Position numbers and translations under genes: made by a program. Of a stretch of 64,000 bases of DNA, positions 23,831 to 34,367 are shown piece after piece (position 1 is the first letter of the stretch; each line of letters starts with the position of its first letter). This DNA is from Bettongia penicillata ogilbyi (Eukaryota > Chordata > Mammalia > Diprotodontia > Potoroidae): NCBI GenBank assembly GCA_023548195.1, contig JAJHZJ010000311.1:9062825-9126824 (forward strand), given 5' to 3'. The notes below the pieces were generated by a model. That model was not told where the DNA came from, did not search any database, and saw only the letters and a program-made list of their open reading frames with translations.

Positions 23831-24629
23831 AACCGAATATACACAATTCCATAAGAGATAAAAAGCAAAAAGGAAAATGGCTTATATGCACAAGAATATT
23901 TATGGCAGCTCTTTTCTGGGGTGTAAATAATTAGAAGTCAAGGGGATGGCCATCAATTGGGAAATGGCTGAAGAAGTTGTGATATATGATTATGATGGAA
24001 TATTAGTGTACTATAAGAAATGATGAGAAGGATGATCTCAGAAAAACCTGGAGAGACTTACATGGGCTGATGCAAAGTGAAATGTACTGTGTACAAAATA
24101 CCAGCAATATTGTAAGATGGTTGGCTGTGAATGACTTAGCTATTCTCAGCAATACAATGATCCAAGGCAGCTCTGAAGAACTTATGATGATAAATGCTAT
24201 CCATCCCCAGAGAAAGATTGAGGGTGTCTGAATACAAATTGGAGCTACTTTTCTCTTTATGCCTTCTTTATTTTTCTTGTTTTTCTTGTCTGTTTTCTTT
24301 CACATCATGACTACTATGGATATATTTTGCATGACTACACATGCATAACATGTGAAAATTGCATGCCTTCTCAAAGGGGCTGGGGAGGGAGCAAGGGAGA
24401 GAATTCAGAACTCAGTGTTTTAAAAATGAATGTTAAAAATTGTATTTACATGTAATTGGGGTAAAATAAAATAACAAATTGAAAATGAATCACTTCATGT
24501 CTTTGCCCTTGTTCCCCTAGTGTTGCTTAAATATTGTTTAATAACAGTTTATTATCAGCACATAATTGTTATTTAATAAATACTTCTTGAAGCCAGACAG
24601 CAATAATGATAATGATATATATTATTTTT

Positions 24630-24885
24630 ATTTATTTATTTATATAGTGTTTACTATGTTTTATTGTGTTAAACACTTTGAAATTATTATCCCATTTGTT
24701 CCTCCATAGAGTCCTGGGAGGAAAATATAATTATTATCCCTCTTTTAAAGATGACAAAACTGAGGCAAGTAGAGGTTAAGTGACTTTCCCAGGGTGACAC
24801 AGCTAGTAATTAACTGAAGTTGGATTTGACCTCTTGTGTTCCTGACTGTAGGCCTGGCACTCTACTGAACACCTAACTGCTAATC
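24630..24885 (-). mobile_element. MIR SINE, antisense
   Basis: Plus strand: 'gtgttaaacactttgaaatt', 'attatcccatttgttcctcc', 'gacaaaactgaggcaagtag', 'agtgactttcccagggtgac', 'acagctagtaattaactgaa'. Near complete. Confidence 0.8.
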
Positions 24886-24889
24886 TTTT

Positions 24890-25700
24890 AATCCATTAAT
24901 ATCCTCCCTGCCCCCACTGATGTAGGTCACAACCACCTTACCTGAACTTACAATTGCCTTCTTGAGTTGCTATAGCTAGAATGTTTATTACCTGTAGGGT
25001 TACCTGGTGGTGAGGAGATTTTCAAAATTCAGACACGTAGCCTGCCTCATAATCCTCAGATTTGAATGAATGCTTTAATACTGATTCTGCCCCCCCATAA
25101 ATCACTTTGGTCAGAGACTGAGAGCACTGAAATGTGAATTGCTCAGTGTGAGAGGAGGATGAGGTAACTTTGAGATTCAGTGCAGGAAAACCACATTCAA
25201 AACAGAGTCAGAAAGGGAACAAAAAAAAAAAAACTTAAAGAAAAAATAATAATGAAATTGCCAAGCATCTCAGATGGAAGAAAACAGTTAAAATCTTAAA
25301 TATAAGCAGATAAAACAACGAGAAAGGTATTAATAAAATAAGGAAATATGGCTACAAGATCAACTAAATGATCCCAGCCATCTATGAGTAAATATTTCAA
25401 GACAAAGGAAAATGAATCAACACTTGATGAGACAGAGGATTTCATGAATTCCCAAAGGAGCATTAAACTACAGCGGGATGTTCCCAGATAGTTAAAGAAA
25501 AAAAATAAGCATTGTGAAAGTAGACTTTATGACTTGTATAATAGAAATAATTGACAGAACAGAAAAAAATGAATAATTGTTGACATGTCTCACCAAAGAA
25601 ACAAAACAGAGAATAGCTACTTGGAAACGTAAATATACAGAGCCTTACCTCTATTGATTAGCTCCAATTTACTATGTATATAACATGTTTATACATTGCT
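24890..25700. other. No recognised feature
   Basis: About 0.8 kb without a repeat I can name or a credible gene. A-rich stretches at 25,218-25,250 may be an old retroelement tail. Confidence 0.4.
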
Positions 25701-25704
25701 TTTT

Positions 25705-25832
25705 GTATGTTGTCTCTCCCATTAAAATTCAAACTTCTTTAGAGTAGTGACTGTCTTTCCTCTTTATTTGTGTCAACAGCATAGTACCTGACACAAAGTA
25801 CCCATCTAATAAGTGTTCATTGAATGACTAAT
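25705..25832 (+). mobile_element. L2 3' end fragment
   Basis: 'cccattaaaattcaaacttc', 'gagtagtgactgtctttcct', 'agcatagtacctgacacaaa' and 'taataagtgttcattgaatg' follow the L2 3' end order. Confidence 0.7.
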
Positions 25833-26829
25833 AATTTGTCATAAAAATAACAATAGAGGAATTGAGCAAATATTATGGAGGGAAATCAGGGCCTCACCTG
25901 AGCTCTTCAACAAATTCCTTCAAATAATTCTAAAAAGTTAATCTGAACAAATTTTAGAGTGACAGAATTCATCAAGAGACAGAGTGTGGCAGATTTCTAA
26001 AGCAGGACACCCTGAAAGGTCGACAGTAAGGATCTGTTACACTGGGTTGGGAGAGCACAGAGTGCACAGGCTGCACCAGCATAGACTTGGCCATACTGCA
26101 GCTGGAATGGCCCCCAGAAGTCTGGTCCCCAGAAGCAGTACCAATTCCTAAACCTCTCAGCACAGAATGGGAATTAGGGTGGAGCTGAGTGAGAGAGAAG
26201 CCTGGGACCATGACAGTAACCATGGCTGCTTCTGGGGCTATCAGCACACAGACTCAATGTTTGAAAGTCACCTTCTTGAACTTCAAGGAATCATGGTGGA
26301 GAAAAGTGTTAGTGCCCTCACCCTCTCTTGTTGACCTTGAAAAACACAGAAAATGTGGCTCCAGGAAAAGTCCTGAAACAGTGGAGCCAGTAGAAGGGGT
26401 ACAACAGTCTTTAGCTTGGGAGACTGGGGAGACTAATGGGAAGGGTCCCATTTGCAATGGCTGAAGGGGACCAGTGTAGGACTGGAGGTGTCCCAGGAAG
26501 CCCCACTTCAGCAGACCATCAGGAGATCCTGAATCCTACAGGGTAGAACCAGTAAACGCCAGCACCAGGACATGCCTTAGCACAGTCAAGGGAATTGGGC
26601 ACATACCAGCACAGATGGGAGTCCATCAGCTGCTGAGTCTGCCAATGCTCTAGCACAACCATAGGATAGGAGGAGACCTCAAGCAGCCAGACCACACCCT
26701 GTACCACAAGTTTCAATGTAGCCCTGGGGAAACTCGGAAAGATTTCACCCAGGCTCAGCACACACCAGCCAGCTCAGTCCAGAGAAATTGCAGCTAATGA
26801 CTCTATAAGGCATTAATAATCAGTCAAAC

Positions 26830-27400
26830 AAAATCTAAAGAATGAAAAAACAGAAAAAAGAAAAAAACCACAAAATATCTCATTGAAAAAACAACTGACC
26901 TGGAAAATAGATCCAAGAGAGAAAATCTAAGCATTATTGGTCTACCAGAAAGCCATGAGGAAAAAAAGAACCTGGACTTCCAAGAAACCATTAAGGAAAA
27001 TTATTCTGCAGTTCTTGATCCAGAGGGCAAAAAAGTAATTGAAAAAATTCACTGATCACCTCCTGAAAGAGATCCCAAATGGAAAAATATTGAATATTGT
27101 TGGCAAGTTTCAGATCATCAAGTAAAGGAGAAAATACTGCAGGGAGTCAGAAAGAAACATTGAGGAACTACAGTCAGGATCACACAAGACCTTGTAGCTT
27201 CTGCATTAAAATATTGGAAGGATTGGAATATGATATTCCATAAGGCAAAGAAGCTTGGACTACAACAAAGGATCAATTACCCAGCAAAATTGAGCATAAT
27301 ATTTCAAGCAAGAAGATGGACATTTAATGAAATAAGGGATTTCCTGACCTTCCTAATGAAAAGGACAAAGCTCAATAGAAAATTTGATGCCCATCAACTG
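26830..27400 (+). pseudogene. L1 ORF1 remnant (RRM and C-terminal domain)
   Basis: Encodes the end of the coiled coil, the RRM ('ctgacctggaaaatagatcc' onward) and the C-terminal domain of ORF1p (27,230-27,400; residues such as QRINYPAKLS correspond to the conserved ITYPAKLS block). In-frame stops occur, for example near 27,053 ('cactgatcacc'). The N-terminus is deleted. ORF1p would act in the cytoplasmic L1 RNP; this copy cannot make it. Confidence 0.7.
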
Positions 27401-29830
27401 GGGCATAAAATGGATAAATTTTTGGTCAATTTGATTAAAAAGAAAGAAAGAAAGAGGAAAGCAAAATTACCATTATCAAAAATGAAAAAGGTGAATTCAC
27501 CTGTAATGAAGAGGAAATTAAAACAATAATTAGAAATTATTTTGCTCAACTGTATGCACATAAATTTGACAATCTTAGCAAAATGAATGAATATTTTTAA
27601 AAAATATAAATTGCCCAGATTAACAGAAGAGGAAGTAAAATACCCAAACAACCCCATCTCAGAAAAAGAAATTGAACAAGCCATCAATGAACTTCTTAGA
27701 AAAAAAAATCTGCAGGGCCAGATGGATTTATCAGTGAATCGAGCAAACATTTATAAAACAGTTAATTCTAATACTATATAGACTATTTGGGGAAATTGGC
27801 AAAGAAGGAATCTTTCCAAATTATTTTTGTGATACAAATAGAGTGCTGACACCTAAACTCATAAGGGCCAAAACAGATAAAGAAAGTTACAGACCAATTC
27901 CCCTAATGAATATAGATGAAAAAATTTTAAATAAGATTTTTGAAAAAACATTACAACAACTTATCATGAGAAAATAAACTTTGATCAGGTAGAATTTATA
28001 CTAGGAATGCAGGGCTGGTGCAATATTAGAAAAATTATCAGCATAATTGATGTTATCAACAACAAAATTAACAGAAGCCATATGATTAATTCAATAGATG
28101 CAGAAATAGCTTTTGAAAAAACACAACACCCATTCCTGTTGAAAACACTGGACAAGATAGCAATAAGAGGAGCCTTCCTTAACCATCTACCTAAAACCCT
28201 CATCAAGCATTATATGTAATGGGGAAAAGCTAGATACATTTCCAGTAATATTGGGGGTGAAAGAAGGATGTCCATTATCACTACTGTTATTCAATATGTA
28301 CTAGAAATAATAGCTTTAGCAATGAGAAGAAGAAATTGAAGGAATTAGAATAGGCAAAGAAGAAACTAAGTTATTACTCTTTGCAGATGATATGATATAA
28401 AGAATCCTAGAGAATTAAGTGAAAAAAACTACTTGAAATAACAAACAACTTTAGCAAAGTTGAAGGATACAAAATGAACTCACGTAATTCATCCGTATTT
28501 CTATATATTATTATTGAAAAAGCCCAAAAGCAAGAGATAGAAAGAGAAATTCCATTTAAAATTACTTACTGTAGCCAAATATTTGGGAGTCTAATTGACC
28601 AAAAGGAACCCAGGGACTATATGAAAAAAATTACAAAATACTTTTTGCACAAATAAAATCAAATTTAAATACTTGGAAAAATATGTTACTTGTGGGTGGG
28701 CCAAGCTAATATAATAAAAAAGGCAATTCTACCTAAATGAATTTACTTATTTAGTGCCATACCAATCAAACTTTTCAAAATTGTTTTACAGAGCTAGAAA
28801 AAATATTATCAAAATTCATCTGGAAGAACAAAAGATCCAAAATATCAAGGGAACTAATGAAAAGAAATGCTAGGGAAGGTGACCTAGCTCTACCAGATCT
28901 CAAATTGTATTATAAAGCAGCAATTATCAAAACCACTTGGTACTAGCTAAAAATAGAGGGACAGACCAGTGGAATAGGTTAGGTACTCAAGACACAGTAG
29001 TCAATGAATAGAGCAATCTGTTGCTTGGTAAACTCAAGGACCCCAGCTTCTGGAATAAGAACTCACTGTTTGACAAAAATTGCTGGGAAAACTAGATAAT
29101 AGTGTGGCAGAAACTGAGCATAGACCAATGCCTAACACCATGTACAAGAATAAATTTCAAATGGGTACATGATCTAGGTATAAAGATTGATGCTATAAAC
29201 AAATTAGTAGAGCAAGGAAGAGTGTATTTATCAGCTTTATGGAGAATGGAAAAATTTTTGACTAAACAAGAGATAGAAAACATTATAAATTGCAAAATGG
29301 ATAATTTTGATTATATTACATTGAAAGGTTTTTGCACAACCAAACCCAATGCAACCAAGATTAGGAGGAAAGTAGAAAACTGGGAAAGAATTTTTGTAAA
29401 TAGTATCTGTGATAAAGGCCTTATTTCTGAAATAAATATAGAGCTGAGTCACATGTACAAGAATACAAGTCATTCCCCATTGATAAATGGTCAAAGGATA
29501 TGAACAGGCAGTTGTCAGAGGAAGAAATTAAAGATATCTATAGTCATATGAAAAAATGCTCTAAATCACTATTGATTACAGAGATGCAAATCAAAACAAC
29601 TCAGAGATACCACACCACACCTATCAGATTGGCTAACATAACAAAACAGGAAGATGATAAATGTTGGAGAAGATGTGGGAGAGTATGAACACTAATTCAT
29701 TGCTGGTGAATCTGTAAGCTGATCCAACCATTCTGGAGAGCAATTTGGAACTATGCCCAAAGGGTTACAAAAATTTGTATACCCATTGACCCAGCAATAC
29801 CACTTCTGGACTGTATCCCCAAGAGGTCAA
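27400..29830 (+). pseudogene. L1 ORF2 remnant (reverse transcriptase and C-terminal region)
   Basis: ORF2p is the L1 endonuclease/reverse transcriptase. Visible are the RT fingers ('agaccaattcccctaatgaa', 27,892, coding RPIPLMN) and the catalytic F-A-D-D box at 28,380-28,391. The C-terminal region includes a long open part 29,102-29,503. The endonuclease domain is deleted. Stops appear around 27,781, 28,220, 28,305 and 28,397, so no enzyme is made. The antisense copy at 18,925-20,460 and the plus copy at 60,866-62,385 align to parts of it. Confidence 0.8.
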
Positions 29831-31035
29831 AAAGTGGGAAAGGATTTTTTCTGGTAGATTTAGAACTTTATTGTAATGCAAGGACTTAAAAAAATTCCCA
29901 ATAGTCTTTTAAGGCAAAATGCCTTCCACATCCAGAGAAAGAACTATGGAATTCAATTACAGAAAGTAGCAGATCATTTCTTTTGTATTGCGTTTTGGTT
30001 CATTTTATGATTTCTCCTATTCATTTTAATTCTTCTATGCAATATGACTAAGGTGAGGGAGTATTTAGTGGATATGTGTAGAACCTATATAGAATTGTAT
30101 GCTGTCTCAGGGAGGGAGAGGAGAGGGAGGGAATAAGGAGGGGGAGGGAGGGAAAAAAATCTAGGTTATATGGAAGTGATTGTGGAGCACTGAAAATAAA
30201 TAATTTTTTTAAATTAATTTATTTATTTAACTTTTTACATTCATTTTCACAAATTTTTGGGTTCCAAATTTTCTCCCCTTTTATCCCCTCCCCCCACCCC
30301 AATACCCCAAGCAATCTAATTTTACCTATCTCCAATCTGCCCTCTCTTCTGTCATCCCTCCCTTCTCTTGTCTCCATCTTCTCTTTTCTCCTGTAGGGCC
30401 AGATGACTTTCTGTTCCTCATTAACTGTATGTCTTCTTTCCTAGTTGCAACAACAATACTAAACAGTTGTTCCTAAAACTTTGAGTTCCAAATTCTCCCC
30501 ATCCCTCCCTCCCCACCCATTCCCTTTGGGATGGCAGGCAATTCAATATAGGCCATATCTGTGTAGTTTTGCAAATGACCTCCTTGATAGTCGTGTTGTG
30601 TAAGTCTAACTGGATTACCATCCCTCCTAACCTGCCCCTCATTGTTTCTCTTCTGTCTTTTGATCCTGTCCCTCCCCAAGTGTTGACTTCAAATCGCTCC
30701 CTCCTCCCTTTGCCTCCCTTCCATCATCCCCCCCCCTTGCAATATCTCCTTCTCCCCCACTTTCTTATACTGTAAGATAGGTTTTCATACCAAAATGAGT
30801 GTGCATTTCACTCCTTCGTTTAGTCAAATGTGATGAGGGTAAACTTCTTGTTTTTTTTTTTTTTCTTAGCTCTCCTCTTTTTCCCTCCACTAAAAAAAAC
30901 TCCTACCTGCCTCTTAAATGACATATAGTTACCCCCTTCCATTTCCCCCTCTTTCCCCCCACTACATTTCTCTCTCACCATTTACCCTAGTTTCTTTTAA
31001 GGTATGGTCCCATCCTATTCAGTTCAATTTGTGCT

Positions 31036-31100
31036 CTCTATCTCTGTATGTGTGTGCATGTGTGTATGTGTGTGCATGCGTGTACATGTGTATGTGTGGT
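31036..31100. repeat. (TG)n microsatellite in HAL1 3' UTR
   Basis: TG/TGTATG/TGCATG run; it corresponds in position to CA runs in the other HAL1 copies. Confidence 0.85.
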
Positions 31101-31244
31101 CCCACCAACTACCCAGATACTGAAAAGTTTTAAGAGTTACAAATATTGTCTTTCCCTGTATGAATGTAAAGAGTTCACTTCTGATAAGTCCCTTAAGACT
31201 TCTCTTTGCTGTTTACTTTTTCATGCTTCTTCTCATTCTTGTGT

Positions 31245-32333
31245 TTAAAAGTCAAATTTTCTTTTCAGCTCTGGTCTTTTCATTAAGAATGATTGAAAGT
31301 CCTCTGTTTCATTGAAAGACCATATTTGCCCTTGAAGTATTATACTCAGTTTAACTGGGTAGGTGATTCTTGGTTTGAGTCCTAGTTCCTTTGACTTCTG
31401 GAATATCCTATTCCACGCCCTTCGATCCCTTAATGTAGAAGCTGCTAGATCTTGGGTTATCCTGATTGTATTTCCACAGTACTGGAATTGTTTCTTTCTA
31501 GCTGCTTGTAAGATTTTTTCCTTGAGCTGGGAGTTCTAGAATTTGGCCACAATGTTCCTAGGAGTTTCTCTTTTTGGATCTCTTTCAGGTGGTGATCGAT
31601 GGATTCTTTCAATACTTATTTTGCCCTCTGGTTCTAGAATGTCAGGGCAGTTTTCCTTGATAATTTCATGGAAGATGATGTCTAGGCTCTTTTTTTGATC
31701 ATGAGTTTCAGGTAGTCCCATAATTTTTAAATTGTCTCTCCTGGATCTATTTTCCAGGTCAGTTGTTTTTCCCATGAGATATTTCACATTCTCTTCCATT
31801 TTTTCGTTCTTTTGGTTTTGTTTGGTGATTTCTTGGTTTCTCGTAAAGTCATTAGACTCCATCTGTTCCATTCTAATTTTGAGAGAACTATTAAATTCAG
31901 TGAGCTTTTGAGCCTCCTTTTCCATTTGGCTTTTTCTGCTTTTGAAAGCATTTTTCTCCTCATTGGCTTTTTGAACCTCTTTTGCCAATTGAGTGAGCCT
32001 ATTTTTCAAGGTGTTAATTTCCTCAGCATTTTTGGGGGTCTCCTTTACCAAGGTATTGACCCGTTTTTCATACTTTTCTTGCATCTCTGTTATTTCTCTT
32101 CCCAGTTTTTCCTCCACCTGTCTAACTTGCTTTTCAAAATCCTTTTTGAGCTCTTCCAAGGCCTGAGCCCACCCGCCACCCCCCTGGGGTGTCTGGGGTA
32201 CTGAGGCCCCGCCCTCCACATCTTTCCCTGATGGCAAGGATACGTCCTCGTCATCAGATCCGAAGGTTGGGATCATTTGTATTTGTTGGAAAAAACTCTC
32301 TATAGTCTTATTTTTCTTCCCTTTTCTAGGCAT
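31245..32333 (-). pseudogene. HAL1 ORF1, one nonsense codon
   Basis: Open from ATG at 32,333 for 265 codons, then a TAG at 31,536-31,538 where the plus-strand copy has CAG. Beyond it the same frame stays open through the C-terminal domain to TAA at 31,245-31,247, giving 363 codon positions in all. Predicted protein: basic N-terminus MPRKGKKNKT, acidic linker (residues 26-40), heptad coiled coil about 56-195, RRM from about 197 (LKIMGLPE), C-terminal RNA-binding domain after the stop. ORF1p trimers coat element RNA. No ORF2 is present, so mobilisation needed L1 enzyme in trans. A truncated product lacking the C-terminal domain is possible in principle. Confidence 0.85.
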
Positions 32334-33087
32334 TTTCCCAACCAGTTACTTGACTTCTGAGATTCCTTTCCACCCCCGCCTGTATCCGCCCAGCTAGTGC
32401 TTGGTCTCTGACATTCAAATGGGCTTTCTGCGGGAAGCTTTAGTTCTGGCGCTGGAGTGGAGGCAGGGCCGCCTCCCAGGCTCAGTTCCCTCAGGGGCTT
32501 TATGCAGAGGCCTTCAGTAATAGAGCGGGGTGGGGGCAGGGCCGTCTCCCAGGCTCAGCCCCCTCAGGCCGTTCATGCAGAGACCTTCCGTAATGAAGAT
32601 CCTGCCTGCTGCTGCGGGATTCCTGAGTCCCAGGCCACTGCCGCCTCAGCCGCCGCCCACCCATCTGCCTCTGCTGCTTCCTGCCCCCATCTCTGCTGCT
32701 GCCGCTTCCTCCCGAGGGGTCCCGAGTCACGGAGATGCTCCGCTCCCCTCCTCTAGCCCAGCCTTCTTTCTCACTGACCTGTAGCTTCTGTGGGTGGAGG
32801 GACTTTTCTGGCTGCCGGAGCTTCCGTGTCTGAAGCCTGCTCGGATCAGCTTCTCTGTGGCCATGGCCAAGGCCACGCTGAGGTGGTGTCCGCTTTCTGG
32901 GGCCCGACGGACCCCGGGGACGGCTCTTCAGGGCTCTCTGGCACGGAAATCTCTTCCACTCCGTTTCTGCACACCTTGTATTGACCCAGAAGTTATGGGG
33001 GTCTCTTTTTACATTAATTCTATGGGCTTTGGTTTCAGAGCTCGTAAACGTGCGTCCTTCTACTCCGCCATCTTGGCTCAACCCCCC
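32334..33087 (-). promoter_or_regulatory. HAL1 5' UTR/internal promoter, CpG-rich
   Basis: Contains a YY1-type motif AAGATGGCGG (minus strand, 33,065-33,074) 15-20 bases from the element's 5' end, the position used in human L1. Several dozen CpGs lie between 32,380 and 33,085, while the rest of the window is CpG-poor. A 70-base block is repeated in tandem at 32,453-32,594. Long open frames on both strands here are by-products of the GC content. Confidence 0.65.
32453..32594 (-). repeat. Tandem duplication (2 x ~70 bp) in HAL1 5' UTR
   Basis: Two adjacent copies (32,453-32,521 and 32,523-32,594) share 'ggcagggccg', 'ctcccaggctcag' and 'atgcagag'/'ccttc'...'gtaat'. The other HAL1 copies in the window have only one unit. 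Confidence 0.8.
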
Positions 33088-33104
33088 AATAAATAAATTT
33101 TTAA

Positions 33105-33400
33105 AAACCAAATAAGTCTTCTTTCAAAGTTTGATAGGATTCACTTTTAAATTCATTTTGTGCTGGAGATTTTTTTCTTAAGGGGTCCATTTAACACCTT
33201 CAGTTTCTTTTTTCAAACTCAATATTATTTAAATATTTTATTTCCTCTTCTGTTAATTTTGTCATTTTTTATTTTTGTAAATATTTATCCATTTTACTTA
33301 GATTATGAGGTTTTTTGCATATAATTTGGCAAAATAGCTACAAATGATTGTCTTAATTTTATCTTTAGTGGTGGTTCATTCAACACTTTCATTTTGACAC
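33105..33400 (-). mobile_element. L1 ORF2 fragment, antisense
   Basis: Reverse complement contains 'cttaagaaaaaaatctccag', 'aaaagtgaatcctatcaaac', which matches the ORF2 stretch at 27,695-27,760 in the plus-strand L1 (linker just upstream of the RT domain). Confidence 0.65.
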
Positions 33401-33680
33401 TGGCCTTTTTCCTTTTTTTTTTTGTTTTTTATCAAATTAACATTAATATATGAAATATTTGAAAAAATAGGTAAAGGGGTCCCATTTGAGCACTGTTGCT
33501 GTGACATAAGTCTCAGTAATTCCTTACAGCCTCCATAAAATGATACAAAGTACAAACTCTTCTGTTATACATTTAAAGCTCCTTAAAGTTTAGCATGCTA
33601 GAGACAAAGTCATGGACAAAAATCAGATGATAATAGAAGACAGGAATGAGTTGCAATGTATACAAACAGAAAAAATATAC

Positions 33681-33697
33681 AAAAATGAGATTGTACA
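33681..33697 (+). repeat. Target-site duplication, left copy (outer HAL1)
   Basis: AAAAATGAGATTGTACA. The right copy at 39,246-39,262 differs at one base (A for G). Confidence 0.85.
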
Positions 33698-34367
33698 AGG
33701 GAGGAGCCAAGATGGTGGAGTAGAAACATACACATATGCTAGTTCCTCACCCATAGCCCATAAAATACCTGTAAAGAGGAGCTCCCAATGAATTCTGGAG
33801 CTGCAGAAGCTGCACAACAGAGTAGAGGAGATTTATATTCCAGAGAGCCCTGAAAAACTGACAAAAAAGGTCCGTCACACACCGGACCCGGAGCAGAGCC
33901 CAGTCCTGCCTTGGCGGCGGGGCACTGAGAGGACCAGATCTCAGGAGGCTTCAGACACGGAAGCTCCAGCAGCCACGCAGTTCCATTCACCAACAGATGC
34001 CAGAGGTTAGTGAGAGAGACTGTTTGGCTCACCAAGAGGGGAGCAGGGTGTCCCCATGACTCAGGCCCCCTCAGGAAGCAGCAGTGGAGGCAGCAGCAGA
34101 CAGGGCTCCTAAAGCAAGCAGGGGCTTGGATCCATTGTTGAAGGTCTCCGCATAAACCCCCTGAGGGAACTGAGACGTGTGAGGTGGCTCTGTCCCTACC
34201 TGAGCACCTGAACTTAATCTCACACTGAATAGCAGCCCTACCCCTGCTGAAAGCCCTGAGGCTGGGAAGCAACATTTGAATCTCAGATCCCAAGCACTAG
34301 GTGGGCAGATCTGGAGGCAAAACAGGGGTGGAGACAAATCTCAGAAGTCAAGTAACTGGCTGGGAAA

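Larger units (their letters stand above)
20647..24480 (+). mobile_element. Old HAL1/L1-type element: 5' UTR, ORF1, HAL1 spacer, ORF2 3' end
   Basis: Begins 'gcagagccaggatggcagaa'. The 5' UTR (20,647 to about 21,510) is homologous to that of the L1 at 25,868. Decayed ORF1 follows (about 21,510-22,330): the coiled-coil text 'gaagaaaataattcctta', 'gaaaatagatcca', and the C-terminal block 'gaacctgtccagcaacactg'-like near 22,190. Positions 22,330-22,885 match the 3' UTR of the younger HAL1 copies word by word. Then, from 22,886, the text is the end of L1 ORF2 ('gaagcaagtttctctgataa') and a classical L1 3' UTR to an A-rich end near 24,480. A 500-bp insertion interrupts it at 23,326-23,830. Full of stops. 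Confidence 0.75.
25868..30210 (+). mobile_element. L1 LINE, long but internally deleted
   Basis: 5' UTR about 25,868-26,800, homologous to that of the 20,647 element. ORF1 is present only from its late coiled coil onward (26,830-27,400). It is fused at about 27,399 to ORF2 just upstream of the RT domain, so the ORF1 end, the inter-ORF spacer and the whole ORF2 endonuclease domain are absent. RT domain and C-terminal part 27,400-29,830. 3' UTR with a shortened junction near 29,840-29,880, a G/A-rich tract (30,095-30,160) and an A-rich tail into which a minus-strand HAL1 inserted. Confidence 0.85.
30211..33087 (-). mobile_element. HAL1 (half-L1) retrotransposon, full length
   Basis: Minus-strand element of about 2.88 kb: 5' UTR 33,087-32,334, ORF1 32,333-31,245, 3' UTR 31,244 to about 30,215, and no ORF2. 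It inserted into the A-rich tail of the L1 ending at 30,210. The flanks 'aataaataa'+T-run (30,195-30,210) and 'aataaataaattttt' (33,088-33,102) look like the target-site duplication. Compared with the two plus-strand copies nearby it is the best preserved and has kept most CpGs in its 5' UTR, so it is probably among the youngest in the window. Confidence 0.9.

Noticed and set aside
29102..29503. Independent 133-codon gene
   Set aside because: It is the C-terminal part of L1 ORF2 and aligns with other L1 copies in the window.
32500..33111. 203-codon minus-strand frame and several plus-strand frames in 32,457-33,096
   Set aside because: They fall in the GC-rich HAL1 5' UTR, where stop codons are rare. 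They are not upstream of or in frame with anything recognisable.
33739..34293. 184-codon minus-strand frame
   Set aside because: Antisense to the outer HAL1 5' UTR; similar antisense frames at 35,106-35,691 arise from the inner 5' UTR for the same reason.
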